Shown: positions 8,602 to 21,985, numbered from the stretch's first letter. The stretch is DNA of 64,000 bases from Mycobacterium europaeum (GCF_002102155.1 NZ_LQOU01000002.1:62001-126000), one strand, 5' to 3'. Notes: a model not told the origin generated them from the sequence alone. Made by a program: numbers and translations.

Positions 8602-9936
8602 CGGCCGGCGGTGAATCCTGCGGCCGAAGATGACCTTGGCGGCGATCTTGGTCAGCCGGGCCATCCCGACGTACGTCATCGGGTGGAACATCGTCGGCCA
8701 GGTGGTCCGGATCAGGTGCTCGGTCACCGGCCGGCGGTCGAACCGGTCGGTGAGCCAGCGCAGCGTCATCGGCGCCGACAGCGGGTGTAGCAGCATGTGC
8801 TCGTTGAACGCGTCGCGGTGGTAGGTGACCTGGGCGCCGCCGGCCGAATAGGCGTCGGCGAGCACGTCGATGTCCTCGACGTCGATGAGGTAGTCGTGGA
8901 CCGCCTGCACGATCAGCACCGGCGGCGTCGGGACGGCCGCCCCCAGCTTGATGTTCTCGAAGACGTGGGTGACCTCGGGCGTCGAGAGGATGCTCTCGAG
9001 CGGCTCGTCGAGGTAGTCACCCATGTTCTTGCCGGCCATCCGGATGACCGCCTCCACGGTGGTCATCTTCTCGAGCGATTCGAGCAGGGCGCGCCCCTCC
9101 TCGTTGCTGTGCTCTTTGATCACCCGGTCCAGCTCGGGGTAGATGTGGGCGAGCGCGGCCACCACCAGGGCGGGCAGGCCCGACAGGAAGCTGCCGTTGA
9201 GCCGTCGGAAGGTGTTGCCCAGGTCCCCGACGGGTGATCCCAGCACGGCCCCGACGATGTCGAGCTCGGGCGCGTAGTCGGCGCATACTTCCGCAGCCCA
9301 GGCACTGGCCAGGCCGCCGCCGGAATAGCCCCACAGGCCGATCGGGGCCAGTGGGGACATTCCGAGGCGTTCCGAACCCAGGGCGGCCCGGATTCCGTCC
9401 AGCACGCGATAGCCGGGCTCATACGGCGCGCCCCACAGGCCCTGCAGGCCTTCGTGGTCGGGCACCGAGACGGCCCAGCCCTCGGCGACGGCGGCGGCGA
9501 TCAGGAAGTATTCGAACTGGCCGATGGAGCCCAGGGCCTTCGCCCGGCGCCGCAGCGCGTAGGACGGGAAGCAGCGCGACGACACGGCGTCGATCGCGCA
9601 CTGGTAGGACAGCAGCGGGCAGGGCCGTTCCGGGGCGAGCTCAGCGGGGACGATCACCGTCGTCACGCTCGCCTCGGGCTCGCCGTTCATGTCCATCGTC
9701 CGGTAGAGCAACTGGACGGCCTTGACCGGCTGGGGAATCAACCCCAGAAACGCCAGCTCGACATCGCGCGAGCGCAGCACCGTCCCGGGCTCGGCGTGCT
9801 GGAACCCCAGTGGCGGCTGGTAGAACGGGTCGTCCGACGGCAGCAGCGGGCGTACTTTGCGCTGCAGTTCCTCGTGCGGTGGCCGGGCGATCCACTCCGC
9901 CCCGCGTGTGCCTGCCAGATTGCCGAGCTCAGCCAT
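8596..9936 (-). CDS. Lipase of the secretory lipase (LIP) family
   Basis: A 446-residue alpha/beta hydrolase like Rv1592c, which has the same length and has been linked to lipid hydrolysis. The nucleophile elbow G-Y-S-G-G places the catalytic serine at S205. A D near V-H-D-Y and the histidine in N-E-H-M-L-L-H are candidates for the rest of the triad. There is no obvious signal peptide despite the family name. The ATG at 9936 has AGAAGGGAG upstream. It is a single gene, convergent with the bioB operon. Confidence 0.88.
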   Translation of the reverse strand: MAELGNLAGTRGAEWIARPPHEELQRKVRPLLPSDDPFYQPPLGFQHAEPGTVLRSRDVELAFLGLIPQPVKAVQLLYRTMDMNGEPEASVTTVIVPAELAPERPCPLLSYQCAIDAVSSRCFPSYALRRRAKALGSIGQFEYFLIAAAVAEGWAVSVPDHEGLQGLWGAPYEPGYRVLDGIRAALGSERLGMSPLAPIGLWGYSGGGLASAWAAEVCADYAPELDIVGAVLGSPVGDLGNTFRRLNGSFLSGLPALVVAALAHIYPELDRVIKEHSNEEGRALLESLEKMTTVEAVIRMAGKNMGDYLDEPLESILSTPEVTHVFENIKLGAAVPTPPVLIVQAVHDYLIDVEDIDVLADAYSAGGAQVTYHRDAFNEHMLLHPLSAPMTLRWLTDRFDRRPVTEHLIRTTWPTMFHPMTYVGMARLTKIAAKVIFGRRIHRRPL

Positions 9937-10119
9937 TGAGGCTCCCTTCTAGGCCACCCGGCATTCTCGCCCATGAACGGCAGGTAACCAAAACACAATC
10001 GCCGCATGGTGGGCGACTTCTCGCCGGGGACGGCGGGTCAGACGCGTCACAGTTGCCGATTCATCCGTGTCCCCGGACGGCGCTTTCCGCAAACTTGCCG
10101 GGGCGAGCGGCGCGGGAGG

Positions 10120-10839
10120 TCAAACCTGGCCGGGCTGGCCGGGAGGCCTCAGCGCGGCGAATTCGTCGGTGACCCGCAGCCGGGAGTCGGTGAAGTGGTA
10201 GAGGGCCGCCGGCCGGCCCCCGCTGCGACCGGATTGCGCAATGGTGCCCGTCTGGCTGATCACGCCGCGGCGGACCAGCACCCGCTGCAGGTTCGTCGCG
10301 TCTACCTGATATCCCAGCGCGGCGCCGTAGATGTCGCGCAACGTAGAGAGCGCGAATTCCTTTGGCGCCAAGGCAAATCCGAGGTTGGTGTAGGACAACT
10401 TGGCGACCAGGCGGGCGTGGGCGTGGGTCACCATCGGACCGTGGTCGAAGGCCATCTCCGGCAGGCAGCTCACCGGGTGCCACCGGGTGTCCGGCGGCAG
10501 CTCGGGGGTGGCGGGGGAGGGCACCAGGCCGAGGAACGTCGAGGCGATCACCCGGGCGCCCGGCACCCGGTTCGGCTCGGAGAACACCGCCAGCTGCTCG
10601 AGGTGCGCCAGCTCCTTGAGGTCCACCTTCTCGGCCAGCTGTCGGCGGACCGAGCTGATCATGTCCTCGTCGTTGCGCAGCCGTCCGCCCGGCAGCGACC
10701 AGGCGCCGCGCTGCGGATCTTTGGCGCGCTGCCATAACAGCACGTTAAGCTGCGGTTTCTGTATTCGCGGGCCGCCCGTTACCTGGCGAACCTGAAACAC
10801 CACCGCAAGCACCTCGTGTTCGGTGCTAGTATGGGCCAT
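10120..10839 (-). CDS. nrtR: NrtR-type Nudix-related transcriptional repressor of NAD synthesis
   Basis: A 239-residue protein with an N-terminal Nudix-like domain (about 10-150, with G-A-W-S-L-P-G-G) and a C-terminal winged helix (about 165-225). The Nudix box after the glycines is degenerate (R-R-Q-L-A-E-K rather than a full REXXEE), as in NrtR regulators that bind ADP-ribose without hydrolysing it. It is divergent from nadA and shares the 10841-10861 palindrome with it. This matches Rv1593c, and mycobacterial NrtR is reported to repress nadABC. A TATAAT seven bases before the ATG at 10839 suggests a leaderless transcript. The longer frame to 10953 is not needed. Confidence 0.88.
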   Translation of the reverse strand: MAHTSTEHEVLAVVFQVRQVTGGPRIQKPQLNVLLWQRAKDPQRGAWSLPGGRLRNDEDMISSVRRQLAEKVDLKELAHLEQLAVFSEPNRVPGARVIASTFLGLVPSPATPELPPDTRWHPVSCLPEMAFDHGPMVTHAHARLVAKLSYTNLGFALAPKEFALSTLRDIYGAALGYQVDATNLQRVLVRRGVISQTGTIAQSGRSGGRPAALYHFTDSRLRVTDEFAALRPPGQPGQV

Positions 10840-10840
10840 G

Positions 10841-10861
10841 TTTTCGATTATAAGTCGAAAA
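10841..10861. promoter_or_regulatory. NrtR operator with overlapping divergent -10 elements
   Basis: The arms TTTTCGA (10841-10847) and TCGAAAA (10855-10861) are perfect complements with a 7-bp centre. On the minus strand TATAAT (10852 down to 10847) is a perfect -10 for nrtR. On the plus strand TATAAG (10849-10854) is a likely -10 for nadA. Both promoters therefore melt the same DNA that the repressor would cover, giving joint control of nadABC and autoregulation. Confidence 0.82.
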
Positions 10862-10885
10862 CCTCCTGGGCTGAAAGGAGCCGCC

Positions 10886-11935
10886 GTGACGGTTGTGAAT
10901 CGCATGGACACGCTCGCCGAAGACATGATGGCCGACATCACGAATTCGCCCACCGGCTACGGCGGCGTGGACGGCGACGAGCAGTGGGCCGCCGAGATTC
11001 GCCGGCTGGCCAAGCTGCGCGGCGCCACCGTCCTCGCGCACAACTACCAGCTGCCCGCGATCCAGGACGTCGCCGACCATGTGGGTGATTCGCTGGCCCT
11101 GTCGCGGATCGCCGCCGAGGCGCCCGAGGACACCATCGTGTTCTGCGGGGTGCACTTCATGGCCGAGACCGCCAAGATCCTCAGCCCCGACAAGACGGTC
11201 CTCATCCCGGATCAGCGGGCCGGCTGCTCGCTGGCCGACTCGATCACCGCCGACGACCTGCGCGCCTGGAAGGACGAGCACCCCGGCGCGGTCGTCGTCT
11301 CCTACGTCAACACCACCGCCGCGGTGAAGGCCCTGACCGACATCTGCTGCACGTCGTCCAACGCGGTCGACGTGGTGAACTCGATCGACCCCGACCGCGA
11401 GGTGTTGTTCTGCCCGGACCAGTTCCTCGGGGCCCACGTGCGCCGGGTGACCGGCCGCGCGAACATGCATGTGTGGGCCGGTGAATGCCACGTCCACGCC
11501 GGGATCAACGGCGACGAGCTGTCCGAGCAGGCCAGGGCGAACCCCGACGCCGACCTCTACGTGCATCCCGAATGCGGTTGCGCCACTTCGGCGTTGTACC
11601 TCGCCGGGGAGGGCGCCGTCCCGGCGGATCGGGTGAAGATCCTGTCCACCGGCGGCATGCTCGACGCCGCGCATGAGACCCGGGCCCGCAAAGTGCTGGT
11701 GGCCACCGAGGTCGGCATGCTGCATCAGCTGCGCCGGGCGGCCCCGGAGGTCGATTTCCGCGCGGTCAACGACCGGGCGTCCTGCAAGTACATGAAGATG
11801 ATCACGCCCGCGGCCCTGTTGCGCTGCCTGGTGGACGGGGCCGACGAAGTCGACGTCGACCCCGAGGTCGCGGCGGCGGGCCGTCGCAGCGTGCAGCGAA
11901 TGATCGAGATCGGTCAGCCGGGCGGCGGCGAATGA
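10886..11935 (+). CDS. nadA: Quinolinate synthase
   Basis: A 349-residue [4Fe-4S] enzyme that condenses iminoaspartate with dihydroxyacetone phosphate to quinolinate in de novo NAD synthesis. Cluster cysteines are in [15 protein letters not shown] and R-A-S-C-K-Y-M-K. The GTG at 10886, five bases after GAAAGGAG, gives exactly the length of the M. tuberculosis protein. The upstream ATG of the longer frame lies inside nrtR and its operator. The stop overlaps nadB by 4 nt (ATGA). Confidence 0.96.
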   Translation: MTVVNRMDTLAEDMMADITNSPTGYGGVDGDEQWAAEIRRLAKLRGATVLAHNYQLPAIQDVADHVGDSLALSRIAAEAPEDTIVFCGVHFMAETAKILSPDKTVLIPDQRAGCSLADSITADDLRAWKDEHPGAVVVSYVNTTAAVKALTDICCTSSNAVDVVNSIDPDREVLFCPDQFLGAHVRRVTGRANMHVWAGECHVHAGINGDELSEQARANPDADLYVHPECGCATSALYLAGEGAVPADRVKILSTGGMLDAAHETRARKVLVATEVGMLHQLRRAAPEVDFRAVNDRASCKYMKMITPAALLRCLVDGADEVDVDPEVAAAGRRSVQRMIEIGQPGGGE

Positions 11936-13506
11936 TCGCCCGCCCGGCCTGGACGGACAGCGCCGACGTCGTCGTCATCGGTACCGGCGTCGGGGGATTG
12001 GCCGCCGCGCTGGCCGCCCACCGCGCGGGCCGCCGCGTCGTCGTGCTGAGCAAGGCCGACCAGGCGCGCGGGGCGACGGCCACCCACTACGCCCAGGGCG
12101 GCATCGCGGTGGTCCTGCCCGACAACGACGACTCCGTCGAGGCTCACGTCGCCGACACCGTGGCCGCGGGCGCCGGCCTCTGCGATCCCGACGCGGTGGC
12201 CTCGATCGTTGCCGACGGCTACCGGGCGGTGTCCGAATTGGTCGGTGCCGGAGCGCGATTCGACGAGGCGGCCCCGGGCCGCTGGGACGTGACGCGCGAA
12301 GGCGGGCACTCGCGGCGGCGGATCGTACATGCCGGCGGTGACGCCACCGGTGCCGAGGTGCAGCGCGCGCTCGACCACGCCGCCCGGCTGCTGGACATCC
12401 GGACCGGCCACGTCGCGCTGCGCGTGCTGCACGACGGCACGGCCGTGACCGGCGTGTCCGTCGGCAATGCGGACGGGTACGGAATCATCAGCGCGCCGGC
12501 GGTCATCCTGGCCTCCGGCGGCCTCGGGCACCTCTACGGCGCGACCACCAATCCCGCCGGCTCCACGGGCGACGGCATCGCGCTGGCGCTGTGGGCCGGT
12601 GTCGCGGTCAGCGACCTCGAGTTCATCCAGTTCCACCCCACGATGCTCTTCGGTGGCGGCGGCGGCCGGCGTCCGCTGATCACCGAGGCCATCCGCGGTG
12701 AGGGCGCGATACTGCTTGACCGACAAGGCAATTCGGTCACCGCCGGCGTGCACCCGATGGGCGACCTGGCGCCGCGCGATGTGGTCGCCGCGGCCATCGA
12801 CACGCGGCTGAAGGCCACCGGCGACCCGTGCGTCTTCCTCGACGCGCGCGGCATCGAGGGTTTCGCCAACCGGTTCCCGACGGTGACCGCCGCGTGCCGG
12901 GCCGCCGGCATCGACCCCGTCCGCCAACCCATCCCGGTCGTGCCGGGGGCGCACTACAGCTGCGGCGGCGTCGTCACCGACGTGTACGGGCAGACGGAAC
13001 TGCCGGGGCTGTTCGCCGCCGGCGAGGTGGCGCGCACCGGAATGCACGGCGCCAACCGACTGGCGTCCAACAGCTTGCTGGAGGGCCTGGTCGTCGGCGG
13101 ACGGGCGGGGAAGGCCGCGGCCGCGCACGCGCTGGCGGCGGGGCGCGTCCGCGCCGCGGAGTGCGAGCCGTCCGCCCACACCGCCCCGGACCGCGGCGAA
13201 CTGCAGGCCGCGATGAGCCGCGACGCCTCGGTGGTGCGCGACGCCGCCGGGCTGAACCGGTTGTCCGAGACGCTGTCGGCGGCGCCGGTACGGGCCATCG
13301 CCGGGCGTCGCGACTTCGAAGACGTCGCGCTGGCCGTGGCCGCCCGCGCCGTGACCGCCGCGGCACTGGCCCGCGGCGAGAGCCGGGGCTGCCACCACCG
13401 CGCGGAACACCCCGAGCCCGCGCCGGACCAGGCGCGCAGCAGCGTGCTGCGGCTGGCCGACGACCGGAACTCGGTGCTGGCGGAGGCGCTGGCGGCGGTG
13501 GGCTGA
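11932..13506 (+). CDS. nadB: L-aspartate oxidase
   Basis: A 524-residue FAD enzyme of the succinate dehydrogenase flavoprotein fold that oxidises aspartate to iminoaspartate, the unstable substrate handed to NadA. The dinucleotide motif [10 protein letters not shown] is at residues 17-26. Downstream come [16 protein letters not shown] and the FAD-binding [12 protein letters not shown] near the C-terminal third. It overlaps nadA at the start and shares one base with nadC at the end, so all three are coupled. Confidence 0.96.
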   Translation: MIARPAWTDSADVVVIGTGVGGLAAALAAHRAGRRVVVLSKADQARGATATHYAQGGIAVVLPDNDDSVEAHVADTVAAGAGLCDPDAVASIVADGYRAVSELVGAGARFDEAAPGRWDVTREGGHSRRRIVHAGGDATGAEVQRALDHAARLLDIRTGHVALRVLHDGTAVTGVSVGNADGYGIISAPAVILASGGLGHLYGATTNPAGSTGDGIALALWAGVAVSDLEFIQFHPTMLFGGGGGRRPLITEAIRGEGAILLDRQGNSVTAGVHPMGDLAPRDVVAAAIDTRLKATGDPCVFLDARGIEGFANRFPTVTAACRAAGIDPVRQPIPVVPGAHYSCGGVVTDVYGQTELPGLFAAGEVARTGMHGANRLASNSLLEGLVVGGRAGKAAAAHALAAGRVRAAECEPSAHTAPDRGELQAAMSRDASVVRDAAGLNRLSETLSAAPVRAIAGRRDFEDVALAVAARAVTAAALARGESRGCHHRAEHPEPAPDQARSSVLRLADDRNSVLAEALAAVG

Positions 13507-14357
13507 TGATGCTGCCCGACGAACGAAGCGCCGCTCAGGACACCATCCGGCGGGCTCTGGACGAGGACCTGCGCTACGGGCCCGACGTCACCACCCTCGC
13601 GACGGTGCCCGCCGGCGCGGTGGCCACCGCGTCGATGGTGCCCCGCGACGCCGGCGTGATCGCCGGCGTCGAGGTTGCGCTGCTGGTCCTCGACGCCGTC
13701 CTGGCCGGCGGCTACGAGGTGGTGCACCGCGTCGAGGACGGCGCCCGGCTGCAGCCCGGCGAGCCGGTGCTGACCGTGCGCGCGGACACCCGCGGCCTGC
13801 TGACCGCCGAGCGGACCATGCTCAACCTGGTCTGTCACCTGTCGGGCATCGCCACCACGACGGCGGCCTGGGTCGACGCCGTGCACGGCACCAAGGCCAA
13901 GGTCCGCGACACCCGCAAAACCCTGCCCGGGCTGCGTGCGCTGCAGAAGTACGCGGTGCGGGTCGGCGGGGGCGTCAACCACCGGATGGGCCTGGGCGAC
14001 GCGGCGCTGATCAAGGACAACCACGTGGTGGCCGCGGGATCGGTGGTCGACGCGTTGCGGGCGGTGCGTGACGCGGCGCCGGATCTGCCGTGCGAGGTGG
14101 AGGTGGACTCCCTCGAGCAGCTGGACGAGGTGCTGGCCGAAAAGCCGGAACTGGTCCTGCTGGACAACTTCCCGGTGTGGCAGACGCAGATGGCCGTGCA
14201 GCGCCGGGACACGCGCGCACCCGCCGTCCTGCTGGAGTCTTCCGGCGGGCTCAGCCTGGAGAACGCCGCCACGTACGCGGCCACCGGGGTGGACTACCTG
14301 GCCGTCGGCGCGCTGACGCACTCGGTGCGCGCGCTCGACGTCGGCCTGGACATGTAA
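13506..14357 (+). CDS. nadC: Nicotinate-nucleotide pyrophosphorylase (quinolinate phosphoribosyltransferase)
   Basis: A 283-residue enzyme converting quinolinate and PRPP to nicotinate mononucleotide with loss of CO2. Family motifs seen are D-L-R-Y-G-P-D near the start, N-L-V-C-H-L-S-G-I-A-T, R-D-T-R-K-T-L-P-G-L-R, K-Y-A-V-R-V-G-G-G and L-I-K-D-N-H. Tandem ATG codons at 13506 and 13509 are both possible starts. It is the last gene of the nad operon and is followed by a palindromic element that may end transcription. The methyltransferase-like Rv1597 that follows in M. tuberculosis is absent. Confidence 0.95.
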   Translation: MMLPDERSAAQDTIRRALDEDLRYGPDVTTLATVPAGAVATASMVPRDAGVIAGVEVALLVLDAVLAGGYEVVHRVEDGARLQPGEPVLTVRADTRGLLTAERTMLNLVCHLSGIATTTAAWVDAVHGTKAKVRDTRKTLPGLRALQKYAVRVGGGVNHRMGLGDAALIKDNHVVAAGSVVDALRAVRDAAPDLPCEVEVDSLEQLDEVLAEKPELVLLDNFPVWQTQMAVQRRDTRAPAVLLESSGGLSLENAATYAATGVDYLAVGALTHSVRALDVGLDM

Positions 14358-14393
14358 GGCCTCAGACGAGCGCAGCAGTGGGCGCCCAGGGCG

Positions 14394-14466
14394 TCGAGTG
14401 TGCACCCAGGGCGGAAATTCGCTGAAATCCCGCCGTCAGCGCACACCGAAAGCCGTCAACGCACAC
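14394..14466. repeat. Intergenic palindromic element, copy 1
   Basis: GAGTGTGC, GGGCGG, CCCGCC, GCGCACAC and a further GTCAACGCACAC form an imperfect inverted repeat between nadC and the next convergent gene. The same words in the same order occur at 44242-44341, where the element is longer and more symmetric. Placement between converging genes fits a bidirectional terminator or a REP-like dispersed sequence. Confidence 0.7.
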
Positions 14467-14488
14467 CAAAAGCGGCGGCGCCGAGGCC

Positions 14489-14911
14489 TCAGGCGATGTC
14501 GCCGACGAACACGCCGACCCGCCGCAGCTGCATCCGGGCCATCCGCGGCAGGCGCTCGGCGTCGGGGCCGTCCGAGCCGGCCGGCAGGATCCGCGGGTTG
14601 GTGATGTGCACCACGCGGTTGCGGCTGTACTGCACGTCGGCCCCGCCGGCCGCCAGCACGTTCTTGACCCAGTTCGTCTTGCCGTGGGCCAGCGCGATCG
14701 CCAGCACGTTGTCCTTGCGGTAGGGGGTGATGATGGTCTCGTACGGCTTGCCCGAGGTGCGGCCGCGGTGCTTGATGGTGGCGGTGCCGGGCAGAAAGCG
14801 GGCGATCGGCTTGACCGCCGGGTTGAAATACTTGATCTGGAAGCGCTCGAACCAGGGCGGGAACACCATCGGCACGCCCGGTGCGTTGTTGGGGTGATCC
14901 TTCGCGGACAT
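14489..14911 (-). CDS. DDN-family (F420-dependent nitroreductase-like) oxidoreductase
   Basis: A 140-residue protein of the split-barrel deazaflavin-dependent nitroreductase family, matching the place and size of Rv1598c. The motif H-R-G-R-T-S-G followed by P-Y-R-K-D, and G-K-T-N-W-V-K-N-V-L-A-A-G-G, are typical of the group that uses F420H2. The substrate is unknown. The ATG at 14911 is preceded by GGGAG. Longer in-frame starts reach into hisD and are rejected. Confidence 0.85.
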   Translation of the reverse strand: MSAKDHPNNAPGVPMVFPPWFERFQIKYFNPAVKPIARFLPGTATIKHRGRTSGKPYETIITPYRKDNVLAIALAHGKTNWVKNVLAAGGADVQYSRNRVVHITNPRILPAGSDGPDAERLPRMARMQLRRVGVFVGDIA

Positions 14912-15005
14912 GACGGCTCCCTGAGTCGGATGGGTCGTACCCGGCCATTCAAGGGCACTGTACCGGTCGAATATCAACTTGAGTTGCTCTGGGACAATGG
15001 AGGCG

Positions 15006-18089
<3,084 letters not shown>

Positions 18090-18093
<4 letters not shown>

Positions 18094-18710
18094 CAACACC
18101 ATCCGTCGTCATCCTGGATTACGGCTCGGGCAATCTGCGGTCGGCCCAGCGCGCCCTGCAGCGGGCAGGCGCGTCGGTGGAGGTGACCGCCGACGCCGGC
18201 GCCGCGGCCGCCGCCGACGGGCTCGTGGTGCCCGGGGTCGGGGCCTTCGAGGCCTGCATGACGGGCCTGCGCAGAGTCCACGGAGACCGCATCATCGCCG
18301 ATCGGGTCGCCGCCGGCCGCCCGGTGCTCGGCGTCTGCGTCGGCATGCAGATCCTGTTCGCCAGCGGCGTCGAATTCGGTGTGCAGACAACGGGTTGCGG
18401 CCAGTGGCCGGGAGAGGTCACCCGCCTGGAAGCCCCGGTGATCCCGCACATGGGCTGGAACGTCGTCGACGCCGGGGCCGGCAGCACCCTGTTCAAGGGA
18501 CTGGACGCCGGCACCCGGTTCTACTTCGTGCACTCCTACGCCGCACAGCGATGGGAGGGCCCGCCCGAGGCCGTGCTCACCTGGGCCACTCACGGGGTGC
18601 CGTTTCTGGCCGCGGTCGAGCAGGGGCCGTTGTCGGCCACCCAGTTCCACCCCGAAAAGAGCGGGGACGCCGGTGCGGCGGTGCTGCGCAATTGGATCGA
18701 GGCACTGTGA
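18090..18710 (+). CDS. hisH: Imidazole glycerol phosphate synthase, glutaminase subunit
   Basis: A 206-residue class I glutamine amidotransferase that supplies ammonia to HisF. The nucleophile is C83 in G-V-C-V-G-M-Q, with H and E of the triad in F-H-P-E-K-S-G near the C-terminus. D-Y-G-S-G-N-L-R-S opens the domain. The GTG at 18090 overlaps the hisB stop. An 82-nt gap follows before hisA, the only long gap in the operon core. Confidence 0.95.
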
Positions 18711-18792
18711 TCACCTCCGCGAAACTGTATTCCGCTACGCGAACGTCGAGAGGGTGCGTCGTCAGTTGCAGTCTCGGCGCGAAGGAGGAAAT

Positions 18793-19524
18793 GTGTTGAT
18801 CTTGTTGCCCGCGGTCGACGTGGTCGACGGCCGTGCGGTGCGGCTGGTCCAGGGCAAGGCGGGCAGCGAAACCGAATACGGCTCGGCGCTGGACGCGGCG
18901 CTGGGCTGGCAGCGCGACGGCGCGGAATGGATCCACCTGGTGGACCTGGATGCGGCGTTCGGGCGCGGCTCCAACCGCGAACTGCTCGCCGAGGTGGTCG
19001 GCAAGCTCGACGTCCGGGTGGAGCTGTCCGGCGGCATCCGTGACGACGAGTCCCTGGCCGCGGCGCTGGCCACCGGCTGCGCCCGGGTCAACCTGGGCAC
19101 GGCGGCGTTGGAGAACCCGCAGTGGTGTGCGCGCGCGATCAGCGAGCACGGCGAGAAGGTCGCGGTCGGGCTGGACGTCCAGATCGTCGATGGGCAGCAC
19201 CGGTTGCGGGGCCGCGGTTGGGAAACCGACGGCGGTGACCTGTGGGAGGTGCTGGAACGCCTTGACCGCGAAGGGTGTTCGCGTTTCGTCGTCACCGATG
19301 TCACCAAGGACGGCACGCTGGGCGGCCCCAACCTCGACCTGCTGGCCGCCGTCGCCGACCGGACCGATGCCCCGGTGATCGCCTCCGGCGGCGTGTCGAG
19401 CCTGGATGACCTGCGCGCGATCGCCACCCTGACCGACCGGGGCGTCGAGGGCGCCATCGTCGGGAAAGCGCTCTACGCCGGGCGGTTCACGCTGCCGCAG
19501 GCGCTGGCCGCGGTCGCGGGGTAG
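18793..19524 (+). CDS. priA: Phosphoribosyl isomerase A, bifunctional HisA/TrpF
   Basis: A 243-residue TIM-barrel isomerase. In actinobacteria this enzyme (PriA) acts on both ProFAR in histidine synthesis and PRA in tryptophan synthesis, and the trp genes in this window contain no trpF, which agrees with dual use. The catalytic aspartates are in L-L-P-A-V-D-V (general base) and V-T-D-V-T-K-D-G-T. Phosphate loops are A-S-G-G-V-S and the strand ending E-G-A-I-V-G-K. The GTG at 18793 is chosen because GGAGG at 18784-18788 sits 4 nt before it. Confidence 0.94.
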   Translation: MLILLPAVDVVDGRAVRLVQGKAGSETEYGSALDAALGWQRDGAEWIHLVDLDAAFGRGSNRELLAEVVGKLDVRVELSGGIRDDESLAAALATGCARVNLGTAALENPQWCARAISEHGEKVAVGLDVQIVDGQHRLRGRGWETDGGDLWEVLERLDREGCSRFVVTDVTKDGTLGGPNLDLLAAVADRTDAPVIASGGVSSLDDLRAIATLTDRGVEGAIVGKALYAGRFTLPQALAAVAG

Positions 19525-19531
19525 GGCGGCG

Positions 19532-20332
19532 ATGGACCTGGACGCGTTGGTTCAGCAGGCGTCGGCGATCCTCGACGACGCCACCGAGTCGTTCCTTGCC
19601 GGCCACCGCGCCGACTCGGCGGTCCAGAAGAAGGGCAACGACTTCGCCACCGACGTGGACCTCGCGATCGAGCGGCAGGTGGTCGACGCGCTGACCGAGG
19701 CAACCGGAATCGGCGTGCACGGCGAGGAATTCGGCGGCACCGACGTCGACTCCGAATGGGTGTGGGTGCTCGACCCCGTCGACGGCACGTTCAACTACGC
19801 GGCCGGCTCACCGATGGCGGGCATCCTGCTGGGCCTGCTGCACCGCGGCGACCCGGTCGCCGGCCTGACCTGGCTGCCCTTCGTCGACCAGCGCTACACC
19901 GCGGTGGTGGGTGGGCCGTTGATGAAAAACGGTGTCGCCCAGCCCCCGCTGGCGCCCGTCGACCTGGCCGACGCCCTGATCGGTGCCGGCTCGTTCAGCG
20001 CCGACGCGCGGGGCCGGTTCCCGGGGCGCTACCGCATCGCGGTGCTGGAGAACCTCAGCCGTGTCTCGTCGCGGTTGCGGATGCACGGCTCGACCGGACT
20101 CGACCTCGCCTACGTCGCCGACGGGGTCCTCGGCGGCTCCATCAGTTTCGGTGGCCACGTGTGGGACCACGCCGCCGGCGTGGCGCTGGTCCGCGCCGCG
20201 GGCGGGGTGGTCACCGACGTCCGCGGTGAACCCTGGACCCCCGCCTCGGACTCCGCGCTGGCCGCGGGACCACGCGCGCACGCCGAGATCCTCGAGGTCC
20301 TGCGCGGTACGGGCCGACCGGAGGACTTCTGA
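19532..20332 (+). CDS. impA: Inositol monophosphatase family protein
   Basis: A 266-residue Mg-dependent phosphatase of the IMPase fold. Metal motifs are G-E-E-F-G-G (residues about 67-72), D-P-V-D-G-T-F-N-Y and W-D-H-A-A-G. The same gene sits inside the his operon of M. tuberculosis (impA, Rv1604). Inositol phosphate is the expected substrate, serving inositol and mycothiol/PIM supply. A histidinol-phosphatase role is an alternative raised by the location, though not shown by the sequence. It lies 7 nt after priA and 1 nt before hisF. Confidence 0.88.
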   Translation: MDLDALVQQASAILDDATESFLAGHRADSAVQKKGNDFATDVDLAIERQVVDALTEATGIGVHGEEFGGTDVDSEWVWVLDPVDGTFNYAAGSPMAGILLGLLHRGDPVAGLTWLPFVDQRYTAVVGGPLMKNGVAQPPLAPVDLADALIGAGSFSADARGRFPGRYRIAVLENLSRVSSRLRMHGSTGLDLAYVADGVLGGSISFGGHVWDHAAGVALVRAAGGVVTDVRGEPWTPASDSALAAGPRAHAEILEVLRGTGRPEDF

Positions 20333-20333
20333 G

Positions 20334-21119
20334 ATGCCCCCCGACAGCGGCCTTGCGGTGCGGGTGATTCCCTGCCTGGACGTCGACGCCGGGCGGGTGG
20401 TGAAGGGCGTCAACTTCGAAAACCTGCGCGACGCGGGCGATCCCGTCGAGCTCGCGGCGGCCTACGACGCCGAGGGCGCCGACGAGCTCACCTTCCTCGA
20501 CGTCACCGCCTCGTCGTCGGGGCGGGCCACCATGCTCGACGTGGTGCGCCGCACGGCCGAGCAGGTGTTCATCCCGCTGACCGTCGGTGGCGGGGTGCGC
20601 ACGGTGGCCGACGTCGACGTCTTGCTGCGCGCGGGGGCCGACAAAGTGTCGATCAACACCGCCGCGATCGCCAGGCCCGACCTGCTGGAGGAAATGGCGA
20701 GGCAGTTCGGCTCGCAATGCATCGTGCTGTCGGTGGACGCCCGCACCGTGCCCCCGGATTCGGTGCCGACGCCGTCGGGCTGGGAGGTCACCACGCACGG
20801 CGGGCGCCGTGGCACGGGGATCGACGCGGTCGAATGGGCCTCCCGCGGAGCCGATCTGGGAGTGGGGGAGATCCTGCTGAATTCGATGGACGCCGACGGC
20901 ACCAAGGCCGGATTCGACCTGGCGATGCTGCAGGCGGTGCGCTCGGCGGTCACGGTGCCGGTGATCGCCAGCGGTGGTGCCGGCGCGGCCGAACACTTCG
21001 CGCCCGCGGTCGCCGCCGGCGCCGATGCGGTGTTGGCGGCCAGCGTCTTTCACTTCCGGGAGCTGACCATCGGCCAGGTGAAGGCGGCGATGGCCGCCGA
21101 AGGGATCACGGTGCGATGA
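20334..21119 (+). CDS. hisF: Imidazole glycerol phosphate synthase, cyclase subunit
   Basis: A 261-residue TIM barrel that uses ammonia from HisH to make IGP and AICAR. The catalytic aspartates appear in I-P-C-L-D-V-D near the start and in [14 protein letters not shown] and A-S-G-G-A-G bind phosphate. The ATG at 20334 follows the impA stop by one base. It ends in an ATGA overlap with hisI. Confidence 0.95.
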   Translation: MPPDSGLAVRVIPCLDVDAGRVVKGVNFENLRDAGDPVELAAAYDAEGADELTFLDVTASSSGRATMLDVVRRTAEQVFIPLTVGGGVRTVADVDVLLRAGADKVSINTAAIARPDLLEEMARQFGSQCIVLSVDARTVPPDSVPTPSGWEVTTHGGRRGTGIDAVEWASRGADLGVGEILLNSMDADGTKAGFDLAMLQAVRSAVTVPVIASGGAGAAEHFAPAVAAGADAVLAASVFHFRELTIGQVKAAMAAEGITVR

Positions 21120-21463
21120 CGCTGGACCCGCAGATCGCCGCGCGGCTCAAGCGCAACGCCGACGGCCTGTTCACCGCGATCGTGCAGGAACGCGGCACCG
21201 GCGACGTGCTGATGGTGGCCTGGATGGACGACGCGGCGCTGGCCCGCACGCTGGAAACCCGTGAGGCGACGTACTTTTCGCGTTCCCGTGGCCAGCAGTG
21301 GGTCAAGGGCGCGACGTCCGGCCACACCCAATATGTGCACTCGGTGCGGCTGGACTGCGACGGGGATGCCGTGCTGCTCACGGTCGACCAGGTGGGCGGA
21401 GCCTGTCACACCGGTGACCACAGCTGCTTCGACGCCGACGTGCTGCTACAACCCGAGGGTTAG
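21116..21463 (+). CDS. hisI: Phosphoribosyl-AMP cyclohydrolase
   Basis: A 115-residue monofunctional zinc enzyme that opens the purine ring of PR-AMP. It lacks the HisE pyrophosphohydrolase fused in enterobacteria. M-V-A-W-M and S-R-S-R-G-Q-Q-W-x-K-G are the substrate segments. Zinc and magnesium ligands are D-C-D-x-D and [12 protein letters not shown]. Same length as the M. tuberculosis enzyme. Last gene of the his operon. Confidence 0.95.
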   Translation: MTLDPQIAARLKRNADGLFTAIVQERGTGDVLMVAWMDDAALARTLETREATYFSRSRGQQWVKGATSGHTQYVHSVRLDCDGDAVLLTVDQVGGACHTGDHSCFDADVLLQPEG

Positions 21464-21499
21464 CGGGGCCGTGGTGTGTGGCGATCCGCTCGGGCGGCA

Positions 21500-21856
21500 C
21501 TAACTCCCGATGCGACGCTGACCCTGGGCGGCGGCCAAGAAGTCGACCCACGACGCCACCTCGGAGTGCCGTCTGAGCAGGGCACGGCGCTGGCGTTCCG
21601 TCATCCCGCCCCAGACGCCCCACTCGACCCGGTTGTCGAGCGCATCTGCCCCGCACTCGAGGATCACCGGGCAGTGCCGGCAGATCGCCGCGGCCTTTCG
21701 CTGGGCGGCGCCGCGCACGAACAATCCGTCCGGGTCGCCGGTTCGACACAGGGCTTTTGAAACCCAGTCGTTGCGATCCTCGTCCTGCACACTGCGCAGA
21801 TGGTTGCGAATGGAGCTATTGGCGCCGCTTTGTGCGGTGGTCCGGGTAGCTAACAC
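21500..21856 (-). CDS. WhiB-family Fe-S regulator, WhiB4-like
   Basis: A 118-residue Wbl protein. Four cysteines (A-L-C-R, C-R-H-C, E-C-G) bind the [4Fe-4S] cluster, and G-V-W-G-G-M-T-E-R-Q-R-R-A-L-L is the conserved turn and basic tail. Segments such as W-V-S-K-A-L-C-R-T and L-F-V-R-G-A-A-Q-R-K-A-A resemble WhiB4 (Rv3681c), also 118 residues, more than any other Wbl I know. No whiB gene sits here in M. tuberculosis as I remember it, so this is either a relocated whiB4 or a second copy. The start is the GTG at 21856 behind AAGGGGGA. Redox sensing and DNA binding are inferred from the family. Confidence 0.9.
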   Translation of the reverse strand: MLATRTTAQSGANSSIRNHLRSVQDEDRNDWVSKALCRTGDPDGLFVRGAAQRKAAAICRHCPVILECGADALDNRVEWGVWGGMTERQRRALLRRHSEVASWVDFLAAAQGQRRIGS

Positions 21857-21985
21857 CGTGTCCCCCTTCGATCCGGCTAGCTAAAGACCAGCGTTCGGAT
21901 ATGCCTGTTTGACTTCCCTCCGGATCAGCCCGTGTAAACCTGAGGCGAATGTTGCGACAGTATGAAAGTCGCCGGGTGAGCGTTA

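Noticed and set aside
10840-10953. Longer nrtR reading frame through the nadA 5' region
   Set aside because: It would run across the operator and nadA start. The ATG at 10839 fits a leaderless promoter and the family length.
14975-14986. Short palindrome CAACT-TG-AGTTG before hisD
   Set aside because: Only 5-bp arms. Not distinctive enough to call an operator.
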